Assembly (NCBI RefSeq): GCF_023065955.2
Contig: NW_026622974.1
Location: 36,177,718 to 36,241,717, forward strand
Direction: 5' to 3'
Source: Ursus arctos
Lineage: Eukaryota; Chordata; Mammalia; Carnivora; Ursidae
Length of the DNA stretch: 64,000 nucleotides
Numbering within the stretch: the stretch's first letter is position 1; each line of letters begins with the position of its first letter. The notes below the pieces were generated by a model that was given only the letters and a program-made list of their open reading frames with translations, was not told the DNA's origin and did no database searches. This document shows, in pieces, positions 23,405-34,441 of this stretch. Position numbers and translations under genes: made by a program.

Positions 23405-23580
23405 CTATTAGAGTGACTCTCACCCTGGCTTCTCGTTAGAACCACCTGGGGACCTTTAAAACATCCTGATGCTCAGGTCACACCCCAGACCAATTAATCT
23501 CAGGACATGGGAGCCAGGAACCAGCATTTTCTAAAGCTCCCCAAGTGATTCCAGTTCACAGCACAGTTTGGGAAGGAAGC
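23405..23580. mobile_element. hAT-type element (MER5-like)
   Basis: 'tgactctcaccctggcttctc', 'ttagaaccacctggggaccttt', 'aagctccccaagtgattcc' and a terminal 'cacagtttggg' form the inverted-end layout of Charlie-derived MITEs. Diverged. Confidence 0.6.
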
Positions 23581-23634
23581 ATTGATCTCTTAGACATGAT
23601 TACTTGTTATATGAAAACAGCGAATTCCAGTTAA

Positions 23635-23830
23635 TCAACTCAATTCATTGAAAGCACATGCCAGATACTGTACTTGGTCCTGGAGGCTAAGACACGGGTC
23701 CCACCTTCAAGTGTGTCAAGGCTCCGGGAGAGAGGCCAGGCCTGGCAGGGCTGGAGGATGCAGTGGGGGGTGGGGGGGTGGGGGGTCGGTGAAGAGCCAT
23801 CAGCTGGGTGTGGAGCATTGGCAGCAGTGA
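23635..23830 (-). mobile_element. L2-like 3' fragment with G-rich tract
   Basis: 'attcattgaaagcacatgcc', 'agatactgtacttggtcctgg' and 'aagacacgggtcccaccttc' follow the antisense L2 terminus. A run of three long G blocks lies at 23765-23785. Confidence 0.5.
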
Positions 23831-24168
23831 AAGGAAGACAGGGAGATCATAGTAAGTGTTTGATAATAGTCATGTTTTGTAGCTGGAGAAACGGGAACAT
23901 AAATTTAGAAGGATTCACTAGAGGACAATTTTATCTTAGAAAGCGATTAGAAGCTAGGAAACTGCCTTCCATTCTTGTGGAAAGCACACCATGGCTTTTG
24001 CCTATCTACTCTGCCCTCTCCTAAGCATTTAAAAACAAAACAAAACCCAAAAAACAAAATCAAGGAGAATTTTTCATAAAATTGCTTAAAAAGAATAATA
24101 TATTTCTAGATAAAATTTATGTAATATAATTTGTTTAAATTACACTGTAAAAAAGAACATTAACTTGA

Positions 24169-24356
24169 GGGGCATCTGGGTGGCTCAGCTGGTTAGGCAT
24201 CTGCCTTTGGCTCAGGTCATGATCCCCCAGGTCCTGGGATGGAGCCCCAGTCGGGGTCCTTGCTCATCGGGGAGTCTGCCTCTCCCTCTCCCCGCTCCCC
24301 CTTGTGCTCTATCTCTCTCTCTCTCTCAAATAAATAAATAAAATCTTTTTAAAAAA
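24169..24356 (+). mobile_element. CAN-SINE, full length
   Basis: Head ggggcatctgggtggctcag, 'tctgcctttggctcaggtcat', CT repeat, caaataaataaataaaatc tail. The flanks repeat aaaagaacattaacttga / aaaagaacactaacttga as TSD (one mismatch), ending at 24168 and 24375. Confidence 0.95.
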
Positions 24357-24375
24357 AAAAAGAACACTAACTTGA

Positions 24376-24639
24376 AAAAAACCCCATATTTTTCTCTTAA
24401 ATGTTTAGAACTAAAGAGCTCTTGCTGGGCAGCAGGACAAGATTTTATTTCATAGGCCAATGGCAGCATTCTCATAGGGTTGTATTCTGTAATACTACAA
24501 AGATATTAAGACATCTTTGACTGATAGCCAATAAATGATAAACCATACTTTTTTTTTTTTCATTTTACATTTATTCCGTGGGGTGGAGTGCTCTGCACCT
24601 CTCCCAAGGTAGGATCTGTAATTGCACTTTCTTTTCTTG
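24376..24639. other. Unique sequence with poly-T
   Basis: Includes a T-run at about 24549-24560; otherwise no feature. Confidence 0.35.
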
Positions 24640-24800
24640 TAACTAGATGAGTAAAGGTCTGGGAAGGGTTTTGGTATCGAGTCCCAGCTCTGCTCAGGAT
24701 CCCCAGGACCGTGTTTCCTTGTCTGTAGGATGGTGATAGTAAATGTTCCGTTGAAAAGCTAGAGTATTATGAACTCTAACAAACGGGAAAGGACCATACT
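24640..24800 (+). mobile_element. MIR-like SINE fragment
   Basis: 'tatcgagtcccagctctgctc', 'gtgtttccttgtctgtaggatgg' and 'tgatagtaaatgttcc' follow the sense MIR order, diverged. Confidence 0.5.
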
Positions 24801-26516
24801 TAGATGTTTACACTCCTTAAATAAGAGCCAATAAATGCATGAGTAGTGGGGACATGTGTCCCTCTTTTTTCTCTAAAGAACATTTAGAAAATCTACTCGA
24901 TACTATTTGTTGGTTCCCCTTTGCTCAGTTCTTTCTCCATGACCTGGAAGGTGCCGTGGTAATGTCCAATAAAACCGAAATGACAGAATTCTACAGCGTT
25001 CCTTCAGTACTGATGGGGAGAGGATTTCTAGATATTAGTGAATAAAAGCTAAATCAGGAAAGAACACAACAGAACCCTAGCAACAATTTTACATGTCTCA
25101 CAACAATTTAAAACATAAGATAATTTGCAATGTAGTTTCTAGAACATAACTGGATTCTCAAATATTGTCATGATTACCGTAAAATCAAAAGTTCACTTTA
25201 TAAGTTTATGTTTTCACAAAATCCACTTATCTTGATGATGTGTAGGTTAGTTAACAAAAACTTTAATAAAAGGCAATTATTTTTGGTTCCGGGAATAACA
25301 GGTAAAGCTAATTTGTGCATGAATTCTCTGTGTCTTGACTCATCTAATAACAGAGCTTTCAGTTTGGTGCTGGTGTTTTAAATTTAAACATCAAGTCAGT
25401 TTATACATCTGGCCTTACTTGGTGGTTTTCTAACTTGCCAATGTTACATCTTAAATGTACTTATATTAATCATAGTTCAAAATAGCCACATCATTAAATA
25501 ATAATTTTTTGAAAATATATTTTCTTAGAAATGGTACAACCACCGCCTCAGTTTTTGTTGTCAAATCATGGGCTGAGAAGGGGGTGGGGAGGAAAAGAAT
25601 GCCAGGTCTGCCTTTCGGGCCATCAGCTAACTCCCAGAGTTGTTTCCATGGGAGTCTCGGTTCCGTTGCCAAAGAAAGATCGAGACGCATGTGGCCACAC
25701 TGTCATACTCTCTTGCCAGCTGCAAACCTCATCACAGTTCCTGTGAAGTACATTTCCACACATCAGGTTTCTGCCAGGGAAGACTTTAACAATCTCCTAC
25801 TCCACTTTCAATGAACAACAATTAGTATTAGCAAATGGTTCGGGCCATTGCCTGGGATTACATATGATTTCTATTCAAAAAAGACAAACTTTTACTCAAA
25901 CCAGACCCACATGCCGAACACTTGAGCTCCCCTCTTAGATATAATAAAATCGAGACAGTTTCTATCTTTCATTTAAATAAAAAATCACTCTCACATTTGA
26001 AATCAAGTTGGCCGTCTTCCCTTGCTGGGTTAGCCATCTGGTAAGGGGGACTTTTGGAGGACTTATGTTCAGGCCAGGAGTTTAGGGGGGAAAAAAATCA
26101 TTATCCTTTTGTCCTTTTGTGCCTTACTCTTTTAATGTGGTCAAACTTTTTTTTTTTAATGTTTTCACAGAAGGTTTTTTTTTCTTTTCTTCTCTTTCAG
26201 ATAACACATATGGCAAATAAGTTAAATTCTTAATACATTTTACAGTCAAAATTTGCTTTTTCCGAGTTGTGGATCAGTAAAGCACAATCCTCATTGAGGT
26301 CACTAAGGCTAACTGTAACACAGGAGAGATTCAAAGCGTCCACTCTCCTGATCCGCTACATGCCTGTGGTTCTGGTCACACGGCCACACTATTTTTCAGG
26401 GGAAGGTATTTCTCAGGTAAGGTCAGTCTTCTTTCCACATGTTTCAAAGGCTTAGAACTGCTCGAAATAGAGGACAATCTTAACATGTCCAGGCATTTTA
26501 GTGTTTTTCTCAGTTC
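24801..26516. other. Unique AT-rich stretch
   Basis: Short unrecognised open frames only (for example 25509-25814 plus). No repeat is recognised in 1.7 kb. Confidence 0.4.
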
Positions 26517-26750
26517 TTTTTTTTTTCTTAAAGATTTTATTTACTTATTTGAGAGAGAGAAACAGAGATAGTGACAGTGATAGTGAGAGCGAGCGTGGGG
26601 GGGGGTTGTGGGGGGGGAGACAGAAGGAGAAGCAGACTCCTCCCACCCCTCTGAAAAAGGGGGCCTGACGCAGGGCTTGATCCCAGGACCCTGGGATCAT
26701 GACCTGAACTGAAGGCATACGCTTAACCCACTGAGTCACCCAGGCGCTCC
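26517..26750 (-). mobile_element. CAN-SINE with expanded internal repeats
   Basis: Antisense tail aaagattttatttacttattt, then a GA-rich body containing GATAGTGA-type repeats and two G-runs (about 26597-26619), and head 'ccactgagtcacccaggcgctcc'. No clear TSD. Confidence 0.9.
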
Positions 26751-26929
26751 CTTAGCTAACTTCTTAAAAAAACAGGTCTTAATGGCTACTGTCCATCCCG
26801 TCCCACTCCAGGTGTTCATGGATCGAGTCTGATTATAGGAAGCAGTTAAGAAATCTGTTTAGTACAACCACCTCGTGTAACCATCCTTCCCATTGTATTT
26901 CTTTGGACTTCAGAAAATCATAGATAATT

Positions 26930-27110
26930 CACAGTTATAAGTTTCCTGGATTTGAAGGTAGCTAGAGACTATTTCTGTTTTTACAAATGAGTTAATGACA
27001 TTTCAGAGAAATCGGGTGATTTTTTTTATAAGTCCACCCAACTCAGAGCGGAGAGGGGGCTAAGACATAAATATACCTCTGACTTTTATAGCTTTACTCA
27101 TTTTCCCACA
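26930..27110 (-). mobile_element. MIR-like SINE fragment
   Basis: 'tttttacaaatgagttaatgac', 'tcagagaaatcgggtgatt' and a downstream 'ctcagagcggagag' fit the antisense MIR; degraded. Confidence 0.45.
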
Positions 27111-29559
27111 TCATATTACAGATGCATTGCATCTTTGAATACAGTTTTTTTTTACAGTAGTGACGATTTGCATGCATTTTCATAAAATGTTCATTATAAA
27201 ACTGCATGGATCTCGATTAGGAACCTGATTTAGGCAAAGCTCACCTCTTGTAAGTCATGAAGCACGTACGTGTGTATGTAAAACACCATATTTATGCAAA
27301 ATACTCATGGGAAATATTTTAGTTTGCTCCTTTGCTCTTTCTAAAGAAAACATTGAGTCCACGTAAACATTTTCAGATTAAAATCTCAAAATCGGTCAGT
27401 CGGATATTAATTTTCTCAAGGGGAAGGAAGGAGAAAAAAAATCGAAGGTGAAGTCAATGGCGTGGAAAACCTATAAAATGTCTTTTAATGAAAATGTCAG
27501 CTTGGCTAGGCTGAGCTGAAGGGCCCTAGATGGTCTTCCTCCTAGGACATGGGCCGCAGGGAGAATCTTGAGAGGCGTGGCCGCGAAGGGGAAGAGGCAG
27601 CTACTCTGGGGCGCTGGCACAGGGCTGCTAACTCACCTGGACTGGACGCCAAGAAGCAGCGAGGGCTGCAGCCGCTCTTCCCCCCCTGTGTCTTCTTCCT
27701 TCAGCTCTCCGCCCCTGGGCCTGGCTGCGCGTTTAGCTCTGGGACTGAGGGCTTCCGTGGGATCCTTGTATCCATTGACCGTTGGCTGTAACGAATCAGC
27801 ACAAGCACAGCAGCTTAAAATAATTTCTTATCTCGTAGTGCTGTAGGCTAGCAGTCTGAGCGAGCATCTCACTGGAATAGAGGTCTTTTAACAAACCCTG
27901 TGTTTGTTCTGAGAGAGACAAGAACTTTGCGTAAGTGAATCGCATGAGAGTAGCTTGATTTCTGTCCGAGCTGGGAAAAGGTAAATGGCGGGGAAATATT
28001 TACGTAAATCTCTTTTTCCTGTTATTTTCTCCTTTAGCACCCAGGATGCAACATGAAAAATAGAACGGATATTATGAGATTAAACACTTTGCTTGTAAAA
28101 ACATTTAGATTAATCATAGGCAGATAATACAACCCTTTAAGTGTTAAGTAAATAGATAATCATGGGAAATGAATTCGGACAACTTGGGGTCTGGGAGAAA
28201 TTACTCTTTTTCATTAAGCAATGAAATTCTTCGTGAAAGAGGTGGGATTTAAGATTCTTTTGTCATGAATTAAGATGAAAAACTGTTTTTGGCAGGAAGC
28301 TCTTTTTCTCTAATGTGCTGCAAATCCACTAGAAATATCTGGGCTTTTTCCTGTCTCCATTTTCTGTCCACTCATCTGAAGGTAAGTGGAATGTAGTCAT
28401 AGTTATGCACGTGCAATCAAATCATGTAGGTAGTTTCGAAAATACAGTCGTGTAGGTACAGTCACAGAATTCCCACATCTCATTGACAGAGACAAGTCCT
28501 CTGTATATGAATCTTACAGAGAAACATCGATACTTATTCAGAATTACCTGGAAATTTGACAGTCTATAAAAATTTTGAAACTTGGTGGATGTCCACCCTT
28601 TACGCATTGGAAAGAGAATGTCCAATGTATCCTTTTGTCTAACTTTATTAAAAACTTACACATTTGTTGATCAGCTGGTGTGCTGATGCGGATCCTAAAA
28701 GAACTTGCTCCCTCCGAGAACACTTATTAAACCACCCACGTCCTGGCCCACGGCCCACTGGCACACTCGCCCCCTTTGTGAATCAGGAATAGAGTGTAAA
28801 CTCAATCTGCTACACACACAATGGCACATTCCTGGTGCTTGGCTGTCTAGACCATTTCCTTCACACAGTGGCTCAAGGGTCTTTTTACCAAGCGATTACT
28901 GGAATGTTAAATTGCGGGTAGTGGCTTCTTCAACAGATTCCTTACCCAGTTGAGACAGTGGCGTTTTAAGTGGCTTTCTTCCACAGATTAGTATGGTCAT
29001 TAATGTGCCTATTCACATTAGTTTTAAAAGGGAGTTTTCTGGCAGCCGAAGCTCTTTACATCTCACCTGTTCTTTTTCTAGGAACGAAGAGGGTGTAGTC
29101 TCTCCTCCTTGCTTTTTTGGAGTTGTTTTTCTGGACTGAGATATAAGTTTTGAGGGGAAAATAGAGTATTCAAAACAAGAGCAGGATATCTAGATACTCA
29201 AGCTAATGTCTCTGAGTTTTGAACTAGTTTGAGGACGTGCACGTGTTTGAAAGGATAAGTGATGGCTCTGAACTCCTGACACTATGCGCATGGCGCCACA
29301 CTTATTAGGCAGCCAAAATAATTTGCACGCGCCACGTTTTTCTTACCTCAAAAAAAAAAAAAAAAGAAGAGCTCTCAACCAATAACAAAACATGTGTTAA
29401 GAGTAAGGATAGAGAGATCAGAACTGAGCAGGGGGAAAATCAACTATATATACATTAAATATCGTGTAAGGTGTAAAATAATACATGGTTCTTGGAGCTA
29501 GAAACTATGGCTTGCTTTATGTCTGATTCAGGAAAGCCTATGTTCTCTCAGTATTATGA
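27111..29559. other. Unique sequence with a GC-rich patch
   Basis: 27540-27790 is GC-rich with CpGs and open in two overlapping + frames (80 and 92 codons) but has no recognised product. A poly-A run sits at about 29349-29364. No other feature is seen. Confidence 0.4.
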
Positions 29560-30050
29560 ACATGTCATCCTGCATTTTCTTCTACTGCTTGTATTTCTTT
29601 TGCTTTGTTAACCCAGCTGTAATGTGTTCTCGTGCAGGTCTAAAGACAGGCAACATCGCTCACTGAGTCATCGTTCAGTTCATCTGCAAGATCCTTTTAT
29701 CCAATTCTAATTCCCCCTAATACCTGAATCTGTTTCTGATGCATTGACTTTGCCAGTATCATAGTATTTTAGTTACTGTAACTTTCTATTGTGTTCTGAT
29801 ATTTTGTCTATTGAATAAAAAAACCCTCTTGTCTGTTCTTTTAGAGATGAACTTTAAAATCAACTTATTAAGGAAGCCCATTTAGGTTCTGGTTAAGATT
29901 ATGTTGAATTTATAGATGTCTCTGGACCATTTCGCAATTTCATACTATTGAATCTCCCCCACGTAAGAACGTGGTCTACTTAGGTGTTCCTTTGTGTTTT
30001 TCTATTCTTTCTCAGTTGGTACCTAGTCTGATTTGACTACATTTAGGAGA
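29560..30050 (-). mobile_element. Ancient L1 ORF2 fragment
   Basis: Reads as antisense L1 ORF2: 'ttttatccaattctaattcccc', 'gtattttagttactgtaactttc', 'ttagagatgaactttaaaatc', and 'attatgttgaatttatagatg'. Multiple stops and indels; inactive. Confidence 0.7.
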
Positions 30051-30184
30051 GAAACAAAAGATAAAACGTCTCCACAGTGCCTGAAATCAACCAAATCACA
30101 TGTTCCTTTCGAGATTGTTGTTCTAGGAGAGGTCAAACGATTAAATGTGTTAGTTTTTAAATTTGTTTAAAAATAAGGTTCTTG

Positions 30185-30385
30185 GGGGCGCCTGGGTGGC
30201 ACAGCGGTTAAAAGCATCTGCCTTCGGCTCAGGGCGTGATCCCGGCGTTCTGGGATCGAGCCCCACATCAGGCTCCTCCGCTAGGAGCCTGCTTCTTCCT
30301 CTCCCACTCCCCCTGCTTGTGTTCCCTCTCTCTCTGGCTGTCTCTATCTCTGTTGAATACATAAATAAAATCTTTAAAAAAAAAT
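30185..30385 (+). mobile_element. Young CAN-SINE, full length
   Basis: Head ggggcgcctgggtggcacag, 'cgttctgggatcgagcccc', 'ggctcctccgctaggagcc', CT-rich region and gaatacataaataaaatc tail. TSD taaggttcttg at 30174-30184 and 30386-30396. Nearly the same sequence as the copy at 58019. Confidence 0.97.
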
Positions 30386-30396
30386 TAAGGTTCTTG

Positions 30397-31119
30397 CTTT
30401 GGCCACCTCCAATCTCAGTCCTTTTGCATCACAGAATACTACTCAATAAATCATGGTGATTCGGTGGGAAGGGTTGAATATTATTTCCAGGCCTGTCAGT
30501 TTCCACCTCCCGCTTTACAACGTGTCTCCTTGTGGTCGGTAGGGGGTGCTCCTGCAGCAACATGCCCTCTTTCAACACCCCTGAATCCTAACAAATTTCA
30601 AACCTTAGGAAGTATTGGTTTATAAATTATCAGCTGCAGTTCTCACACATTCTAACAGACTCACATCTGTGGGCATTTTATGTAGAAGACAAGTAATGGG
30701 AGAAGGTGAGATCTTCAAAGTGTCTTGTAATCGAAGAAGGCCTGTATTATATAAGCACAGAAGGCAGAAAGGGATTATAACAACTTGTGTTTGGGCTAAC
30801 GAGTGGAGCCTCTGCTTTTAGGGGCTGTTCTTTTGAGCCCTGGTGCCAGCAGACTGCTTTGTGAGCTGTCAGTTTCCTGATCTTAGTCCTTTAAGGGCAA
30901 CATTTTTTAAGTGGTGCTTTAAATAGGGGAGACCAGCTCACGAGAGCAGTGAGTTGGAGCTATGGAAGGAAATGGGTCTGGTTGCAGACAATCCTACGGG
31001 AGAAATTGTGATTCTATCTACTGGCTTTGGAACAGTTCCCGTCATTGTTGATGGTGGTGATGCTCAAAGAAGTGTGTCAGTCTCCACCTCCCTCCCCTTC
31101 CACAGAGCTCAAGGCTTTC
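30397..31119. other. Unique sequence, nothing assigned
   Basis: No repeat or exon is recognised. Confidence 0.35.
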
Positions 31120-31305
31120 TCTTTATGCCCCCAAACCGTCCAGAGTTCATTTCTATTTTGCAAATATCACATTCGGTGATATTTACCTATATGTTTGTAT
31201 CTCCTTGTCAGTTGAGCAACACGGAGGCGGGATCGCACTGTATTTGTCTAGCATAGGGTTTGGTACACTGTAGACAGGCAATAATTATTTGCTCAATGGA
31301 TGACA
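31120..31305 (+). mobile_element. L2 LINE 3' end
   Basis: Diverged sense L2 terminus: 'gtttgtatctccttgtcag', 'gtctagcatagggtttggta' and 'gacaggcaataattatttgctcaatgg'. Confidence 0.65.
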
Positions 31306-32299
31306 GACGGAAAGGAGGGCAAGTAGAAAAAAAGGAAGAGCAAAAAAGAAGGAGTCACAGAGTGGTAAATTCATATCACTGGGTAAGTGAATGTTTAAAC
31401 TGATCCAGAATCTGGAAATAACAACAGTAAAAAATTCACACAGGACATAGTTGGGTATAACCCCATAACAAATGATAGCGGCAGAAAGCAATTTGTTTCC
31501 AATGAGGTTAGTAATAATATTTGCAATAGCAAATTTATAACTAGAACCACCTCATTGTAAAGTGAAGACCATTTGATACTTACGTAGATTCCAAAGCTTA
31601 ATTGCATAATGTAAAAGTGTTCTTAAATTGTGAGGTTCTGGGATGTAGAGTTTCATGTACAATTTTATTAAAATCATATATCCTACTGAAATTCAGATAT
31701 TGCAATGTCAGCTCATAATTCCAATTGTGACTCTTACTTGAATGGATTTTTTTTTTTTTTTTTACCGCTGCCTTTGGCCTCTCCGTCCCCGTGATGCAGC
31801 AGCTGTTTATTAGTGGAGGGAGGAGGTTAGTTCAGGTGTTCATATTCGTGGTTCCTCGGGTTACCTTTTCCAGGAATACTATTAATTTTTCTTCTCTCCA
31901 AACAACTGCAAACAAGGGTATTTCGAGAGTCATCGTTCTTCTGGATAGTTCATTATCCGATGATCTAACCTATATGTCTTGTTCCCAGAAGACCTAAGGT
32001 TCAACTGGGTGATGTAAATGCTGTTTGAGTAGAGCGACTTTTTGAGGTGCTCCCGCTCAGAAGTTTTATGTTTACTAATTTGATAAAAATAGTTGCGTTT
32101 TTTCTATATTATATTGACTTCCTATATTTGTTTAACTAGACAGTATGAAAATCACTTGTATCAAAGATTCATGACACTAAAGCAGTTTATACAATGTAGC
32201 CAAAACAGAACAATATTTTAACATTTTAAGCACTTTAAAAAGTGGAAAATATGACCAACGTGCTCACTGATTCTTCTAAGCACCCGTTGGGTCCATCTC
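31306..32299. other. Unique AT-rich stretch
   Basis: Holds a poly-T run at about 31747-31763. No gene is recognised. Confidence 0.35.
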
Positions 32300-32440
32300 A
32301 TTTTGTTTAGTTAGTGTTGAAGAAGAAATCATTGGGAAATTGAAGCTAATGAGGAAGCAGGCTCTGGGAGATTAAGTGATTTTCCTAAGGATTGTGAATC
32401 TGAGGATGGGTTTCATTTCTTCCTTTTGTTTGTAAACTAC
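32300..32440 (-). mobile_element. MIR-like SINE fragment
   Basis: 'aatgaggaagcaggctctgggag' and 'attaagtgattttcctaaggattgtg' follow the antisense MIR order. Confidence 0.5.
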
Positions 32441-32689
32441 CAGGCCCAAATGCTCACTTTACAAGGGATTACATACTTGTGAAAATTATCAAATGTTCTT
32501 GATATTGTATTTCATTAATTTGATATAATGTATTGTTTACATTAATTAGTATTTACATTCTATATTATTTGGTATAATATATTCAACTCAAACACAAATA
32601 AATTAACTTCTAAAAATAGCCATAATGATGCAATGAACAGAAAGTAGGAAGGCAAAATGCATTTCATTTAAAAAATTTTTTTTCAATTA

Positions 32690-33050
32690 ATCAGTTTCCT
32701 TTTTGATGTTGAGTTGTGTAATTTCTTTAATATTTTGGATATTAACCCTTTACCTGATATGTCACTTGCAAATATCTTCTCCCATTCAGTAGATTACCCT
32801 TTTGTTTTATTGATGGCTTCCTTTGCTGTGTAAAAGCTTTTTATTTTGGTGTAGTCCCAACAGTTTACTTTTGCTTTTGTTTCCCTTGTCTGAGGAGACA
32901 TATTTAGAAAAATGTTTCTACAGCTGATGTCAAAGAAATTACTGCCTATGTTTTCTTCTAGGAGTTTTATAGTATCAGGTCTCACATTTAGGTCTTTAAT
33001 CCATTTTGAGTTTATTTCTGTGTGTGATGTAAGAAAGTGGTCCAGTTTCA
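32690..33050 (-). mobile_element. Older L1, inverted 5' segment
   Basis: The minus strand encodes an L1 ORF2 stretch (32794-32985 open) with [13 protein letters not shown] and [20 protein letters not shown]. It abuts, head to head, a + oriented L1 3' segment starting near 33058. Inverted 5' plus sense 3' parts are the mark of twin-primed L1 insertion. Confidence 0.8.
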
Positions 33051-33057
33051 GATAACA

Positions 33058-33117
33058 AAGATGTGGTATACAAATATAAATGGAATATTACTCAGCCATT
33101 AACAAAATGAGATCTTG
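33058..33117 (+). mobile_element. Older L1, sense segment, part 1
   Basis: 'agatgtggtatacaaatata' and 'tggaatattactcagccatt' up to aaaatgagatcttg, an L1 ORF2 3'-end text. It breaks at 33117 and resumes at 34442 with 'ccatttgcaaataacac', the next bases of the same L1 consensus. Confidence 0.8.
33104..33117 (+). repeat. Left 14-bp TSD of nested L1
   Basis: aaaatgagatcttg, repeated exactly at 34428-34441. It brackets the younger L1 plus its downstream passenger sequence. Confidence 0.85.
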
Positions 33118-33858
33118 AAACAACAATTGTTGGAGAGGATGTGGAGAAAGGGGATCCCTCCTACACTGTTGGTGGGAATGCAAGTTGGTACAGCCACTCT
33201 GGAAAACAGTGTGGAGGTCCCTTAAAAAGTTAAAAATTGAGCTACCCTATGATCCAGCCATTGCACTACTGGGTGTTTACCCCAAAGATACAGACGTAGT
33301 GAAGAGAAGGGCCATATGCACCCCAATGTTCATAGCAGCTCTGTCCACAATAGCTAAATCGTGGAAGGAGCCGAGATGCCCTTCAACAGATGACTGGATT
33401 AAGAAGTTGTGGTCCATATATACAATGGAATATTACTCAGCCATCAGAAAGAACGAGTTCTCAACATTTGCTGCAACATGGACGGCACTGGAGGAGATAA
33501 TGCTAAGTGAAATAAGTCAAGCAGAGAAAGACAATTATCATATGATTTCTCTCATCTATGGAACATAAGAACTAGGATGATCGGTAGGGGAAGAAAGGGA
33601 TAAAGAAAGGGGGGGTAATCAGAAGGGGGAATGAAACATGAGAGACTATGGACTATGAGAAACAAACTAAGGGCCTCAGAGGGGAGGGGGGTGGGGGAAT
33701 GGGATAGACCGGTGATGGGTAGTAACGAGGGCACGTATTGCATGGTGCACTGGGTGTTATACACAACTAATGAATCATCGAGCCTTACATCGGAAACCGG
33801 GGATGTACTGTATGGTGACTAACATAATATAATAAAAAATCATTAATTTAAAAAAAAA
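33118..33858 (+). mobile_element. Younger 5'-truncated L1
   Basis: Covers the end of ORF2 (stop at 33566-33568) and the full carnivore-type 3' UTR: 'acatgagagactatggac', 'aacaaactaagggcctcag', G-rich tract at 33682-33704, 'ggtgcactgggtgttataca', an AATAAA at 33831-33836 and a short A-run at about 33850-33858. It lacks ORF1 and most of ORF2, so it is dead on arrival. Confidence 0.93.
33119..33568 (+). pseudogene. L1 ORF2 C-terminal remnant (149 codons)
   Basis: An uninterrupted reading frame of 149 codons plus TAA that is the C-terminal end of L1 ORF2p, past the reverse transcriptase. Recognisable are the cysteine-containing start (CWRGCGERG, then [17 protein letters not shown]), [32 protein letters not shown], and IYTMEYYSAIRKNEFSTFAA. 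An in-frame TGA at 33116-33118 marks the junction with host DNA. The protein would lack the endonuclease and RT domains and has no natural start, so it is a fragment and not a gene. The lack of frameshifts over 149 codons indicates a fairly recent insertion relative to the older L1 around it. Confidence 0.9.
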
Positions 33859-33989
33859 CAATGTACAGAAAAAAAAGAGGGAAATAAAGTAAAAGAAAGA
33901 AAAAACTAAATAATATTTATTAAATTTTGAGCATTATGCTAGGAATGAGCACCTAGTGTCTTTTTTTTTTAAATATTGATCTGAGTACA

Positions 33990-34130
33990 GAGAAAGAAGA
34001 TTATGATTCCTCCCATTTTGCAAACAGAATGAGGAACAGAGAGATTAAGTCACTTGCCTAGAGCCACAGAACCAGTGATTCCAAGAACTGGGTTTGGAAC
34101 CAAATCTATGTGTTGCAAAAGTATGCACTC
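33990..34130 (-). mobile_element. MIR inside the transduced segment
   Basis: 'attcctcccattttgcaaac', 'ggaacagagagattaagtcac', 'ttgcctagagccacagaacc' and 'actgggtttggaaccaaatc' form a good antisense MIR. Confidence 0.8.
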
Positions 34131-34253
34131 TTTCTTCTGCACTGTGCTGGCCTGAACATTACCCAGTGAGATAGCAAAAGTAAAAAGTTTCTAGTCTAAT
34201 TATACTGTTTAAATTGTTAAATAAAACTTTTTGCCAATTAAAAGATCTCTACT

Positions 34254-34334
34254 TCTAATTACTAACAACTAATTATTAATAACCCTAGTTCTAATTATTA
34301 ATAACTAATAATTATCAATAACTAATAATTGAAT
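34254..34334. repeat. AT-rich minisatellite (ctaattattaataa)n
   Basis: Five or so imperfect copies of a ctaattattaataa-like unit in tandem, within the transduced segment. Confidence 0.75.
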
Positions 34335-34427
34335 GAGATTCTCCTCCAAGTATCTGTTTTATAATAAATGGCAAAATTAAATGTTGCCTTGACTTTAAAA
34401 AAAATAAATAAAATAAAAAAAAATAAA

Positions 34428-34441
34428 AAAATGAGATCTTG
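34428..34441 (+). repeat. Right 14-bp TSD of nested L1
   Basis: aaaatgagatcttg, identical to 33104-33117; directly follows the second A-rich tail. Confidence 0.85.

Larger units (their letters stand above)
33859..34427 (+). other. Probable 3'-transduced segment of L1
   Basis: Non-L1 sequence between the young L1 3' end and a second A-rich tail (about 34397-34427), all inside the 14-bp TSD. An AATAAA at 34363-34368 lies about 29 bases before the second tail, as for normal cleavage and polyadenylation. It contains an antisense MIR (33990-34130) and an AT-rich minisatellite (about 34254-34334). Because MIRs are older than carnivore L1s, co-mobilisation from a source locus is the simplest reading. 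Confidence 0.65.

Noticed and set aside
27540..27790. Second CpG island
   Set aside because: CpGs are present but the patch is short and flanking promoter motifs are absent; left as a GC-rich patch.
33185..33568. 127-residue frame as a functional gene
   Set aside because: It is the C-terminal end of L1 ORF2 in a 5'-truncated element, with no catalytic domain and no genuine start.
34254..34334. CRISPR-like array from regular short repeats
   Set aside because: Units are imperfect, tandem and without unique spacers; it is an AT-rich minisatellite in a mammalian genome.
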